Part shown: piece after piece, positions 11,518-19,844 of the stretch
Layout of the letters: every line of letters begins with the position of its first letter
Numbering within the stretch: position 1 is the first letter of the stretch
Translations under genes and position numbers: made by a program
DNA from: Acidovorax soli
GTDB lineage: Bacteria > Pseudomonadota > Gammaproteobacteria > Burkholderiales > Burkholderiaceae_C
Direction of reading: 5' to 3'
Assembly (NCBI RefSeq): GCF_014207955.1
Contig: NZ_JACHLK010000016.1
Coordinates: forward strand, 62,001 to 126,000
Length of the DNA: 64,000 bases
The notes under the pieces: generated by a model
Seen by the model: only the letters and a program-made list of their open reading frames with translations
Databases searched by the model: none
What the model was told of the DNA's origin: nothing

Positions 11518-12783
11518 ATGATCACCACCCTCTTCTTCACCATCGCGCTCCTGGTGGGCGTGCCCATCGGCGTGTGCCTGTGCCTCTCGGGCATCGTCTA
11601 CATCGTCGCCACCGGCGGCACGGTGCTGTTCCAGTCGTTTCCCATGCAGATGTTCGCGGGGGTGGACAGCTATGGGCTGATCGCCATCCCGCTGTTCATC
11701 CTGATCGGCGAGATCATGAACAGCGGCGGCATCACGCGGCGGCTGGTGGACCTGTCCATGGCCTTCATCGGCTCGGTCAAGGGCGGCCTGGCCTACGTGA
11801 ACATCCTGGCCAACATGCTGGTCTCGTCCATCATCGGCTCGGCCACGGCGCAGGTGGCCATCATGTCGCAGGTCATGGTGCCCGAGATGGAAAAGCAGGG
11901 CTACGACAAGACCTTCGCGGCCGGCCTCACGGTCTACGGCGGCATGCTCGGGCCCATCATTCCGCCCTCGGTGATGTTCGTGGTGTTCAGCGTGCTGGCC
12001 CAGGTGGCCGTGGGCGACATGCTGATCGCCGGCATCCTGCCCGGGGTGCTGCTCACGCTGCTGTTCTTCATCGTGATCGCCCTCATGGGCTTCATCTACG
12101 ACTACCCGCGCAGCGAAAAGCGCACGCTGGCCCAGCGCGCGCGCACCATCGTGCAGGCCAGCCCCACGCTGCTGATCCCCATCGTCATCGTGGGCTCCAT
12201 CCTGGGTGGTATCGCCAACCCCACCGAGGCAGCCGCCGTAGGAGCGCTGGCTTCGGCCCTGGTGGGCCGCTATGTGACCAAGGAATTCCGCTTCAACGCC
12301 ATTCCGGCCATCCTGCTGCGCTCGGCCATCTACTCGGCCATCGTGCTGTTCCTGGTGGCGGCGGCGGCCGTGTTCTCGTGGCTGCTGATCTACGGCAAGG
12401 TGCCGCAGATGGTGGCGGCCTGGATACAGACCGTGGCGCACGACCCGGTCACCTTCCTGCTGCTGGCCAACGTGATCCTGCTGGTCATCGGCACGGTGAT
12501 CGACGGCATTCCCGGGCTCATCATGACCGTGCCCATCCTGCTGCCGATCGCCACCGAGGTCTACCACATCGACCCGCGCCACTTCGGCGTGGTGGTGGTG
12601 GTCAACCTGGTGCTGGGCCTGATGACGCCGCCCGTGGGCCTGAGCTTCTTCGTCGCCTCGGCCGTGACCGGGGCCAAGCCCGGAAAGATGTTCATCGTCA
12701 CGCTGCCCTTCTTTCTCATCAGCTGCGTGGCGCTGGTGCTGCTGTCGCTGTTCCCCAGCCTGTCGCTGGCGCTGCTCGAGTAG
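11518..12783 (+). CDS. TRAP transporter large permease subunit (DctM family)
   Basis: This 421-residue polytopic protein has features of the TRAP large subunit: the FIGSVKGGLAYVNILANMLV segment, GGMLGPIIPPSVMFV, and NPTEAAAVGALASALVGRYV. It is the ion-coupled translocation subunit (Na+ or H+ symport) that works with the DctQ partner and the periplasmic receptor at 12844. Length and the roughly 12 hydrophobic segments fit the family. It is in the middle of a tight Q-M-P operon. Confidence 0.95.
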   Translation: MITTLFFTIALLVGVPIGVCLCLSGIVYIVATGGTVLFQSFPMQMFAGVDSYGLIAIPLFILIGEIMNSGGITRRLVDLSMAFIGSVKGGLAYVNILANMLVSSIIGSATAQVAIMSQVMVPEMEKQGYDKTFAAGLTVYGGMLGPIIPPSVMFVVFSVLAQVAVGDMLIAGILPGVLLTLLFFIVIALMGFIYDYPRSEKRTLAQRARTIVQASPTLLIPIVIVGSILGGIANPTEAAAVGALASALVGRYVTKEFRFNAIPAILLRSAIYSAIVLFLVAAAAVFSWLLIYGKVPQMVAAWIQTVAHDPVTFLLLANVILLVIGTVIDGIPGLIMTVPILLPIATEVYHIDPRHFGVVVVVNLVLGLMTPPVGLSFFVASAVTGAKPGKMFIVTLPFFLISCVALVLLSLFPSLSLALLE

Positions 12784-12843
12784 GCCTGCCCCTCCCCCAT
12801 TCCGTTCCCGCCTGTCCCTTCCCCCGACCAAGGAGAGTCCACC

Positions 12844-13842
12844 ATGACCACCACCCGCCGCCAGTTCATCCAGCGCCATGCCGTGGCCGCTGCTGCCACC
12901 GTCGCCGCCCCGCTCGTGTTCGCACAGGGCGCGGGCGCCAAGGAATTCCGCCTGGGCCTGATCACCCCGGCCGGGCACTCGTGGAACCGCGCCGCGCTGC
13001 AGTTCGGCGAGGCGCTCAAGAAGGAAAGCGAAGGCCGCCTGAGCGTGACCGTGTTCCACTCGGGCCAGCTCGGCAACGAGGCGGCCATGATGCAGCAGCT
13101 GCAGTCGGGCGCCCTGGACATGGGCTGGATCCAGGCCGCCGAGCTGGGCTCGCGCGTGGCCAGCGTCGCGGCCATCAATGCCCCCTACCTGGTGCGCTCC
13201 ACGCCCAGCGTGGCCAAGCTGGTCAAACACCCGGCGGCCACCAAGCTGCTGGAGGTGCTGCCGCGCGAGACCGGCACCATCGGCCTGGGCTGGGGCATCA
13301 CCGGCATGCGCGCGGTGTTCTCCACCAAGGACATCGCCAGCCCCACCGACCTCAAGGGCATGAAGCTGCGCATCAACCCCACGCCCGTGTACCGCGACTT
13401 CTACCAGATGCTGGGGGCCGCGCCCACGCCCATCCCCACGCCCCAGGTGTTCGACGCCATGAGCAACGGCCAGGTGGACGGGCTGGAGGCCGACATCGAG
13501 TTCTCGTGGAACCAGCGCTTCGACAAGGTCGCCAAGACCCTGCTGCAGATGAACGCGCTGTTCATGCCCTTCGCGCCGCTGGTCTCGGGCCGCATCTGGC
13601 AGGGGCTGGACGCCAAGGACAAGGAGCTGATCCGCAAGCTCGTGGCCCAGTCGCTCAATGCGCAGATCAACGACATCGTGACCACCGAGGCCGGCCTGAT
13701 CGACAAGTTCAAGGGCACCTCCATCGCGTTCAAGACCGCCTCGTCCTTCAACCCCGATGCCAGCATCCAGGAGTTCGACAAGCTGTGGCTGCCCAAGGCC
13801 CCGCAGATCGCCGAGTTGCGCAAGGCAGGGGCCGCGCTGTGA
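12844..13842 (+). CDS. TRAP transporter periplasmic receptor (DctP family)
   Basis: This 332-residue DctP-family solute receptor begins MTTTRRQFIQRH and has a hydrophobic stretch ending in FAQGAGA. TRRQFIQ resembles a twin-arginine motif, so Tat export of a folded receptor is possible. Core features include GHSWNRAALQFGEALKKES and a conserved arginine region (GMKLRINPTPVYRDFY) that in the family contacts the substrate carboxylate. It would bind an organic acid or amino acid and deliver it to DctQM. AGGAGAG precedes the ATG. Its stop codon lies only 3 bp before the MITE-like element. Confidence 0.93.
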   Translation: MTTTRRQFIQRHAVAAAATVAAPLVFAQGAGAKEFRLGLITPAGHSWNRAALQFGEALKKESEGRLSVTVFHSGQLGNEAAMMQQLQSGALDMGWIQAAELGSRVASVAAINAPYLVRSTPSVAKLVKHPAATKLLEVLPRETGTIGLGWGITGMRAVFSTKDIASPTDLKGMKLRINPTPVYRDFYQMLGAAPTPIPTPQVFDAMSNGQVDGLEADIEFSWNQRFDKVAKTLLQMNALFMPFAPLVSGRIWQGLDAKDKELIRKLVAQSLNAQINDIVTTEAGLIDKFKGTSIAFKTASSFNPDASIQEFDKLWLPKAPQIAELRKAGAAL

Positions 13843-13845
13843 TTC

Positions 13846-14009
13846 AAGGCGACACTGAATAAGTCTTCGCGATGACGCGTGCCCAGATTTGGGATGGGCT
13901 GCCAGGCGCAAAGCGCAGCCATAGCCGGTGCTATGGCGAGCATTTGCAACGCCGCAGACCGCCCAAAGCGGGGCGCGCGACGCGCGAGGGACTTGTTCAG
14001 TGTTGCCTT
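13846..14009. mobile_element. MITE-like element with about 20-bp terminal inverted repeats
   Basis: The left end reads AAGGCGACACTGAATAAGTC (13846-13865). The right end (13990-14009), read on the opposite strand, is AAGGCAACACTGAACAAGTC, so 18 of 20 positions match, and pairing continues into TCGCG with one indel. The 164-bp interior has no credible gene but holds a perfect 8-bp stem (GCCATAGC-CGGT-GCTATGGC, 13918-13937) and CGCGCG pairs. Short length, terminal inverted repeats and no transposase suggest a non-autonomous element mobilised by an IS elsewhere. No obvious flanking target duplication or second copy was seen in the window. Confidence 0.65.
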
Positions 14010-14065
14010 AAGATCGGCACAGGGCGGCCCCCACGGGGCCGCACTCCACCCGCATTTCTCCCCCG

Positions 14066-14743
14066 ATGACCTTGAGCAGCAGCCCCTCCCCCCGCAAAGA
14101 CACCGGCCCCAAGCGGCGCGCGGCGGACGTGGCCTACGAAGCCATCGAGGCCATGATCGCCACCCTGCAGCTGCAACCCGGCAGCCCGGTGGTGGAGGCC
14201 GAGATCGCCGAGAGCACGGGACTGGGCCGCACGCCCGTGCGCGAGGCCCTGCTGCGCATGGTCTCCATCGGCCTCATCGTGCAGCAGCCGCGCCGCGGGC
14301 TGCAGGTCTCCAACATCGACCTGGCGGACCACCTGGACGTGATCCAGACGCGCCGCGTGCTGGAGCGCCTGATCGCATCCTGCGCGGCACGGCGCGCCAC
14401 CGCGCCGCAGCGCCAGGCCATCGTGCGCTGCGCCGAGGAGATGGTGCGCGCAGCCGAGCGTGGCGAGCTTGACGGCTACATGCTGGCCGACCACGAGCTC
14501 GACAAGATCGTGCACCTGGCCAGCCAGAACCAGTCGGCCGTGAAGTCGGTGGCACCGCTCATCGTGCAGTGCCGCCGCTTCTGGTATGCCTACCAGCACG
14601 AGGGCGACGTGAGCGAGGGCGCACGCGCCCACATGCACCTGGCCCAGGGCATCGCCAGCGGCGACGAGGCGCATGCCGTGGCCGGCGCCAACCAGCTCAT
14701 GGACTACCTGGAGCAGTTCGCGCGGCGCATCATCGACCGGTGA
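14066..14743 (+). CDS. GntR-family regulator, FCD subfamily
   Basis: This 225-residue protein has an N-terminal winged helix with the classic VVEAEIAESTGLGRTPVREA recognition region, followed by an all-helical FCD ligand-binding domain (about residues 85-220). FCD regulators sense small carboxylates or amino acids and are usually local repressors. Its place at the end of the hydroxyproline cluster makes it the likely regulator of that cluster, responding to hydroxyproline or an intermediate. The AT-rich motifs near 4854 and 10807 are candidate operators. The MITE-like element separates it from dctP, so it probably has its own promoter. Confidence 0.9.
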   Translation: MTLSSSPSPRKDTGPKRRAADVAYEAIEAMIATLQLQPGSPVVEAEIAESTGLGRTPVREALLRMVSIGLIVQQPRRGLQVSNIDLADHLDVIQTRRVLERLIASCAARRATAPQRQAIVRCAEEMVRAAERGELDGYMLADHELDKIVHLASQNQSAVKSVAPLIVQCRRFWYAYQHEGDVSEGARAHMHLAQGIASGDEAHAVAGANQLMDYLEQFARRIIDR

Positions 14744-15750
14744 GCGCGGCCGTGTTCACAACCACCACCATCGCGGAGCTTCCCGGCGCATTCACCGCGC
14801 CGTCCTGGCTGCGGTCCACGGACCCGGTGCTCTTGCACACGGGCGATCTGGCGCTGGAGGGCGACCTGCTGCTCGACTGGAACGCCGGCTGGACCGATGG
14901 CCGCACCGCAGCCACGCTCGCCGGGATCCCAGGGCAGGAGGTCTGCGGCCTGTGCGTGCAGGGCGACCTGCACCTTGCCGGCGCGCTGGTGAATGCCGAT
15001 GGCGAGTCCGGTCCGCTGCTGCTGGTGACCGGCGCGCTGCATGCGCGCCAGGCCAGTTGCGGCGGCGCCTATATCCGCGTGGGCGGCGACCTGTGCGTGC
15101 AGGAAGTCGTCTACGGCCACTACAACCATGGCCAGCTGGTCGTGGGCGGGCAGATCATTGCCCAGGCGCTGGTCAATGACGACCATAGCATCGATGTGCG
15201 GGGCACCCCGGCCAAAGGCAGCAGGATGCCCGTGATCGACCTGTTCCACGGCAGGGATTCCGACGACTCCGAGCGCCTGCCTGCTGCCTTGAAGAAGCTG
15301 CTCAAGAGGTCGCCACTGTCGCTGGAATCGGTGCGCGCCGGCCTGCGCCAGGGCCGCAGTCTGGCGTCCATGGCCACGCCGCAGACGGCGCAGGAGTGGC
15401 GCGACGTGGTCTGGAGCGACTATTCCCGCATCGCCAAGGTCCCCAAGGAGTTGCGCACCGAGGCCATGTACCTGGCCCTGCTGGCACCGCAGTGCCCACT
15501 GCCCCGGCCCGAGGTGCACGAGCTGTTCTCCAGGATCCCACCCAAGGAACTGACGCGCGCCGTGCGCCAGGCCGCCTTTGCGCTGGCACCCAAGAGCCTG
15601 CTGATGCTGCCACCGAAGTTCAATCTGCAGCGCGAGTTCGAGGCCTGCTTTCTCGCGCTGGACGATCCGCAGGCGCTGGCCGCGGAGATCCCCACGCAGT
15701 TCATGAGCCCGGCCATGGCGGCGCACCTGGCGGCCCAGCGCACGCCATAG
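14740..15750 (+). CDS. Unknown protein with a beta-helix-like N-terminal half
   Basis: I do not recognise this 336-residue protein. GTG at 14740 overlaps the regulator stop by four bases; GTG at 14752 is an alternative, and no clear ribosome site is visible for either. Residues about 25-145 are strands of hydrophobic-x-GDLxLxG type (ALEGDLLLDW, VQGDLHLAGALV, VGGDLCVQEVV, LVVGGQIIAQALV), suggestive of a solenoid as in polymer-forming bactofilin-like folds. The C-terminal half is helical and charged. No signal peptide or membrane segment is seen. Proteins with this repeat style often occur near contact-dependent toxins, but no toxin is present here. Confidence 0.7.
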   Translation: MSAAVFTTTTIAELPGAFTAPSWLRSTDPVLLHTGDLALEGDLLLDWNAGWTDGRTAATLAGIPGQEVCGLCVQGDLHLAGALVNADGESGPLLLVTGALHARQASCGGAYIRVGGDLCVQEVVYGHYNHGQLVVGGQIIAQALVNDDHSIDVRGTPAKGSRMPVIDLFHGRDSDDSERLPAALKKLLKRSPLSLESVRAGLRQGRSLASMATPQTAQEWRDVVWSDYSRIAKVPKELRTEAMYLALLAPQCPLPRPEVHELFSRIPPKELTRAVRQAAFALAPKSLLMLPPKFNLQREFEACFLALDDPQALAAEIPTQFMSPAMAAHLAAQRTP

Positions 15751-15754
15751 GCGC

Positions 15755-17173
15755 CTACTGCCCTCCCTGGCTCCCCAGCGCGATGCGCTGCTCCAGAAAG
15801 CGCCACAGGCGTTCGTCCTCGCAGAACGCCACGTTGAAGCGCAGCCAGCCCGTGGGGCGCGGGTCCACGAGGAACAGAGCGCCCGGGCCAAGCATGATGC
15901 CTTCGCCCGTGGCTTCCTTGGACAGCTCGGCACTGTCGGGCAGATCGGGGTGCCGGGCCCACAGGTACATGCCGGCTTCAGGCTCGTGGAACAGCTCGAA
16001 GCCCAGGGTCAGCAGCTTGCGGCCCACATTGCGGTGCGCCTCGGCCAGGCGCTCGCGCAGCGACTTGAGGTGCTTGCGCCAGCGGCCGTCCGTCACCACG
16101 CCGAAGGTGACGCGTTCCGTGATTTCCGAAGAGGTGAGCCCCGAGATCATCTTCAGGTGCAGCAGCTCGTCCAGCGTGTCGCGCCGCGCAGCGACGAAGC
16201 CTGTGCGCAGATTGGGCGAGATGGTCTTGGAGAAGCTGCCCAGGTAGATCACCCGGCTCAACTGGTCCAGGCTGGCCAGCGAGGGGCGCACGCTGCTGTC
16301 CATGTCGGCGTAGATGTCGTTCTCCACCAGGGTGAAGCCGTGCTGCTCGGCCAGCTGCAGCAGGCGGTGCAGGTGCGCCACCGACGCCATGGAACAGGTG
16401 GGGCTTTGCAGGCGCGGCTGGGTGAAGAAGGCCTTGGGCTTGTACTGCGTGAGCAATGCCTCCAGCGCCGGCAGGTCGTAGCCCGTGGGGGTGCGCGGCA
16501 CGCCCACGGGATGGGCCCCGGCAAAGCGCAGCATGAACAGGAGGTTGGGATAGCTCGGGTCGTCCACCAGCACCACGTCACCGGGCTTGAGCAGCAGCCT
16601 GGCCGCCAGGTCCAGCGCCTGGCTGGAGCCCTGCGTCAGCAGGATCTGGTCGGGGTCGACGGCCAGGTGCTGCTCGCCCAGCGACTCGGCCACCACCATG
16701 CGCAGCGCCATGTGGCCATGCGGCAGGCCATAGCCGTCGAGCGCCGGGCTGTCGGTCGACAACTGCCGCATGCTGCGGCGCACCGCATCGCCGAACAGCC
16801 AGTCGTGCGGCAGCCACCCGCAGCCCGGCTTCATCGGCAGGTTGCGGTTCTCGAAGATCTGCTTGAGGTACCAGCGCGCATCGAAGCTGGGCAGCGGGCG
16901 CTCCCGGGCGCCGCTGGCGGACCCTCCCCCTTCATCGCCGCGGCGCTTGACGAAGAAGCCCGCATGCGCCCGCGATACCAGCCAGCCCTGGGCCACCAGG
17001 CGGTCGTAGGCCTCCACCACAGTGAACACGCTGACGCCATGGGCGGCGGCAAAGGCCCGGATCGAAGGGAGCTTGCTGCCAGGCTTGAGCACCTGGCTGA
17101 CGATGAGGCCCCGCAGACCATCGACGATCTGGCTGACCAGAGGTGTCTGGAGGTCCGGGCTGAGAGTGAGCAT
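15755..17173 (-). CDS. MocR/GabR-type regulator (GntR domain fused to aminotransferase-like domain)
   Basis: This 472-residue protein joins an N-terminal winged helix (SKLPSIRAFAAAHGVSVFTV) to a fold-type I aminotransferase domain, with the PLP lysine in GSFSKTIS (Lys316) and upstream DDPSYPN. That is the MocR architecture; GabR of Bacillus senses GABA plus PLP and activates gabT and gabD. Here it is divergent from gabT across a 192-bp spacer, so it very probably controls the gabT-transporter-gabD module. ATG at 17173 was chosen because the domain begins within ten residues. The spacer contains a direct repeat of CTGTACA, the repeat type MocR proteins favour. Confidence 0.93.
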   Translation of the reverse strand: MLTLSPDLQTPLVSQIVDGLRGLIVSQVLKPGSKLPSIRAFAAAHGVSVFTVVEAYDRLVAQGWLVSRAHAGFFVKRRGDEGGGSASGARERPLPSFDARWYLKQIFENRNLPMKPGCGWLPHDWLFGDAVRRSMRQLSTDSPALDGYGLPHGHMALRMVVAESLGEQHLAVDPDQILLTQGSSQALDLAARLLLKPGDVVLVDDPSYPNLLFMLRFAGAHPVGVPRTPTGYDLPALEALLTQYKPKAFFTQPRLQSPTCSMASVAHLHRLLQLAEQHGFTLVENDIYADMDSSVRPSLASLDQLSRVIYLGSFSKTISPNLRTGFVAARRDTLDELLHLKMISGLTSSEITERVTFGVVTDGRWRKHLKSLRERLAEAHRNVGRKLLTLGFELFHEPEAGMYLWARHPDLPDSAELSKEATGEGIMLGPGALFLVDPRPTGWLRFNVAFCEDERLWRFLEQRIALGSQGGQ

Positions 17174-17232
17174 CAGGAAAGCAAAAAAGGAGCGAATTGT
17201 GCACTGGGCGGGCGCGCACCAGATCAGGGAAT

Positions 17233-17291
17233 GCCTGTACAGGACCTGCGACCTGCACAGTGCGCGGCAAATGCCGTGTGGCTGTACATGG
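17233..17291. promoter_or_regulatory. Candidate MocR operator: direct repeat of CTGTACA
   Basis: CTGTACA occurs at 17235-17241 and again in the same orientation at 17282-17288, 47 bp apart, in the spacer between the divergent MocR gene and gabT. The first copy sits inside a perfect palindrome CCTGTACAGG (17234-17243). MocR regulators typically bind two direct repeats, so this is a plausible operator. Evidence is pattern only. Confidence 0.45.
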
Positions 17292-17365
17292 ACGGTCTGC
17301 GCCACGGATTCCAGAATTCTCTCCATTCCTACTTTCATGCGCCTGACCCGCAAGAGACCACCGCC

Positions 17366-18658
17366 ATGCAGAACGACCGCCATTTCACCAACGCCGCCCT
17401 TCTCGCCCGCCGCCACGCCGCCGTCGCACGCGGCGTGGGCCAGGCCCACGAGATCTTCGTGCAGAAGGCCCGCAACGCCGAGCTGTGGGACGTGGAAGGC
17501 CGCCGCTACATCGACTTCGCGGGCGGCATCGCCGTGCTCAACACCGGCCACCTGCACGCCGGCGTGGTGGCCGCGGTGAAGGCCCAGCTGGACCTGTACA
17601 CCCACACCTGCTTCCAGGTCGTGGCCTACGAGCCCTATGTGGAGGTGGCCGAGCGACTGAACACCCTGGCGCCCGGCGCCTTTGCCAAGAAGACGCTGCT
17701 GCTCACCACAGGCGCCGAAGCGGTGGAAAACGCCATCAAGATCGCCCGCGCCCACACCGGCCGCCCCGGGGTCATCGCCTTCACCGGCGGCTACCACGGC
17801 CGCACGAACATGACGCTGGGCCTCACGGGCAAGGTTGCGCCCTACAAGATCGGCTTCGGCCCCTTCCCGGGCGAGGTCTACCATGCCCTGTTCTCGAACG
17901 CCCTGCATGGCGTGAGCGTGCAGGACGCGCTGCACTCGGTGGAGCTGCTGTTCAAGAACGACATCGAGCCCCAGCGCGTGGCCGCCTTCATCCTGGAGCC
18001 CGTGCAGGGCGAAGGGGGCTTCTACATCGCCCCGCCCGAATTCATCAGCGGCCTCAAGGCATTGGCCGACCGCTACGGCATTTTGCTGATCGCCGACGAG
18101 GTGCAGACCGGCGCCGGCCGTACCGGCACCTGGTTCGCCTGCGAGCAATGGCCCGTGGCGCCCGACCTGATCACCACCGCCAAGTCGCTGGCCGGCGGCT
18201 TTCCGCTGGCCGGCGTGGTGGGCCGCGCCGAGGTGATGGATGCCCCCGCCCCCGGCGGCCTGGGCGGCACCTACGCCGGCAGCCCCGTGGCCTGCGCCGC
18301 GGCCCTGGCCGTGATCGAGGCCTTCGAGCAGGAAAAGCTGCTGGCACGCAGCCAGGATATGGGCGCCCAGCTGGTGCGCGGACTCAAGGACATGGCGGCC
18401 AAGGTGCCGGCCATCGGCGACGTGCGCGGGCTGGGCGCCATGGTGGCCATCGAGCTGTTCGAAGCGGGCGACAAGGCCCGCCCCGACGCCGACCTCACGA
18501 AGAAGGTGGTGGCCGAAGCCGCGCGCCGCGGCCTGATCCTGCTGTCGTGCGGGACCTACGGCAATGTGGTGCGCATCCTGGTGCCGCTCACGGCGTCCAA
18601 CGAGCTGCTCGACGAAGGCCTGGCCATCCTGGCCGACAGCTTCGCGGCCGTGGCCTGA
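17366..18658 (+). CDS. gabT: 4-aminobutyrate aminotransferase
   Basis: This 430-residue class III PLP aminotransferase transfers the amino group of GABA to 2-oxoglutarate, giving succinate semialdehyde and glutamate. The PLP lysine is in TTAKSLAGGFPLAG (Lys273); LIADEVQTGAGRTG supplies the aspartate that contacts the pyridine nitrogen, and TGAEAVENAIKIAR the phosphate-binding loop. Context with a MocR regulator, a polyamine/GABA-type transporter and a GabD-like dehydrogenase supports GABA over other omega-amino acids, though 5-aminovalerate may also be accepted. It starts the operon; the ATPase gene follows within 16 bp. Confidence 0.95.
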   Translation: MQNDRHFTNAALLARRHAAVARGVGQAHEIFVQKARNAELWDVEGRRYIDFAGGIAVLNTGHLHAGVVAAVKAQLDLYTHTCFQVVAYEPYVEVAERLNTLAPGAFAKKTLLLTTGAEAVENAIKIARAHTGRPGVIAFTGGYHGRTNMTLGLTGKVAPYKIGFGPFPGEVYHALFSNALHGVSVQDALHSVELLFKNDIEPQRVAAFILEPVQGEGGFYIAPPEFISGLKALADRYGILLIADEVQTGAGRTGTWFACEQWPVAPDLITTAKSLAGGFPLAGVVGRAEVMDAPAPGGLGGTYAGSPVACAAALAVIEAFEQEKLLARSQDMGAQLVRGLKDMAAKVPAIGDVRGLGAMVAIELFEAGDKARPDADLTKKVVAEAARRGLILLSCGTYGNVVRILVPLTASNELLDEGLAILADSFAAVA

Positions 18659-18674
18659 TCCCGTGGCGACCCCC

Positions 18675-19772
18675 ATGGCCTCCGACGAACCCCTGGTCCG
18701 CTTCAGCGGCGTGCAAAAGAGCTACGACGGCGAACAGCTGGTCGTGCGCTCGCTGGACCTGGACATCCACCGCGGCGAGTTCCTGAGCCTGCTGGGCCCG
18801 TCCGGCTCGGGCAAGACCACCACGCTGATGATGCTGGCCGGGTTCGAATCGCCGACCTCGGGCGACATCCTGCTCGATGGCCGCCAGATCACCGGCACAC
18901 CGCCGCACAAGCGCAACTTCGGCATGGTGTTCCAGAACTACGCGCTGTTCCCGCACCTCACCGTCGAGCAGAACGTGGCCTACCCGCTCACCGTGCGCAA
19001 GGTGCCCCGTGCCGAGCAGCAGGAGCGCGTGCGCAAGGCGCTGGACATGGTGCGCCTGGCCGGCATGGGCGAGCGCCTGCCCGCACGCCTGTCGGGCGGC
19101 CAGCAGCAGCGCGTGGCGCTGGCCCGCGCCCTGGTCTTCAACCCCCAGCTGGTGCTGATGGACGAGCCCCTGGGCGCGCTGGACAAGCAGCTGCGCGAGC
19201 ACATGCAGATCGAGCTCAAGGAGCTGCACCGCCAGTTGGGCGTGACTTTCGTGTACGTGACGCACGACCAGGGCGAGGCCCTGACCATGAGCGACCGCGT
19301 GGCCGTATTCAACGAAGGCGTCATCCAGCAACTGGCCAGCGTGGAAGACCTGTACGAAAGCCCGGCCAACCGCTTCGTGGCCGGCTTCGTGGGCGACAAC
19401 ACGGTGCTCAGCGGCACCCTGCAGGGCACGGGCGATGGCACGGCGATCCAGATGCCCGGGGGCTACCTGCTGCCGGGCGTGAACGTCAACGGCGCCACCC
19501 TGGGCAGCCGGGTGCAGGCCTGCGTGCGGCCCGAGCGCATCGTGCTGCACCCCTATGCCGCCTACCCGCGCGGCTCGGCGATCCCCGCGGCCGTGACACG
19601 CTCGATCTACTACGGCGACCACCTGCGCCTGATGTGCGACCTGGGCCATGGCCAGGAGCACGCCACCGTGAAAGTGGCCCTCACCCATTCCGACGCATCG
19701 GCCTATCCCCAACCGGGACAGAACGTGCTGCTGGAGTTCCCGCCGGAGTCCACCCGCATCTATGCGATGTGA
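18675..19772 (+). CDS. ABC transporter ATPase, PotA-like
   Basis: This 365-residue ATPase has Walker A (GPSGSGKTTT), Q-loop (VFQNYALFPHLT), signature LSGGQQQRVALARAL, Walker B (LVLMDEP) and H-loop (VTHDQ), followed by a C-terminal TOBE domain from about residue 285. It is closest in style to the spermidine/putrescine (PotA) group. It should power import by the receptor and two permeases that follow. ATG at 18675 was selected; GTG at 18663 in the same frame is possible. Being between gabT and gabD, it probably serves GABA or putrescine uptake; rhizobial GABA importers of this subfamily are known. Confidence 0.93.
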   Translation: MASDEPLVRFSGVQKSYDGEQLVVRSLDLDIHRGEFLSLLGPSGSGKTTTLMMLAGFESPTSGDILLDGRQITGTPPHKRNFGMVFQNYALFPHLTVEQNVAYPLTVRKVPRAEQQERVRKALDMVRLAGMGERLPARLSGGQQQRVALARALVFNPQLVLMDEPLGALDKQLREHMQIELKELHRQLGVTFVYVTHDQGEALTMSDRVAVFNEGVIQQLASVEDLYESPANRFVAGFVGDNTVLSGTLQGTGDGTAIQMPGGYLLPGVNVNGATLGSRVQACVRPERIVLHPYAAYPRGSAIPAAVTRSIYYGDHLRLMCDLGHGQEHATVKVALTHSDASAYPQPGQNVLLEFPPESTRIYAM

Positions 19773-19844
19773 GCCCCCGGTCCTGTCCTTTTTGTCCTTT
19801 TTCCGTTCGTTCTCCCTTCCACCTCCTTCCAAGGAAACCGCACC

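Noticed and set aside
15950-17365. A long open frame running into gabT from upstream, antisense to the MocR gene.
   Set aside because: It is in frame with gabT but is the complement of a clear regulator gene; gabT family members begin at the ATG at 17366.
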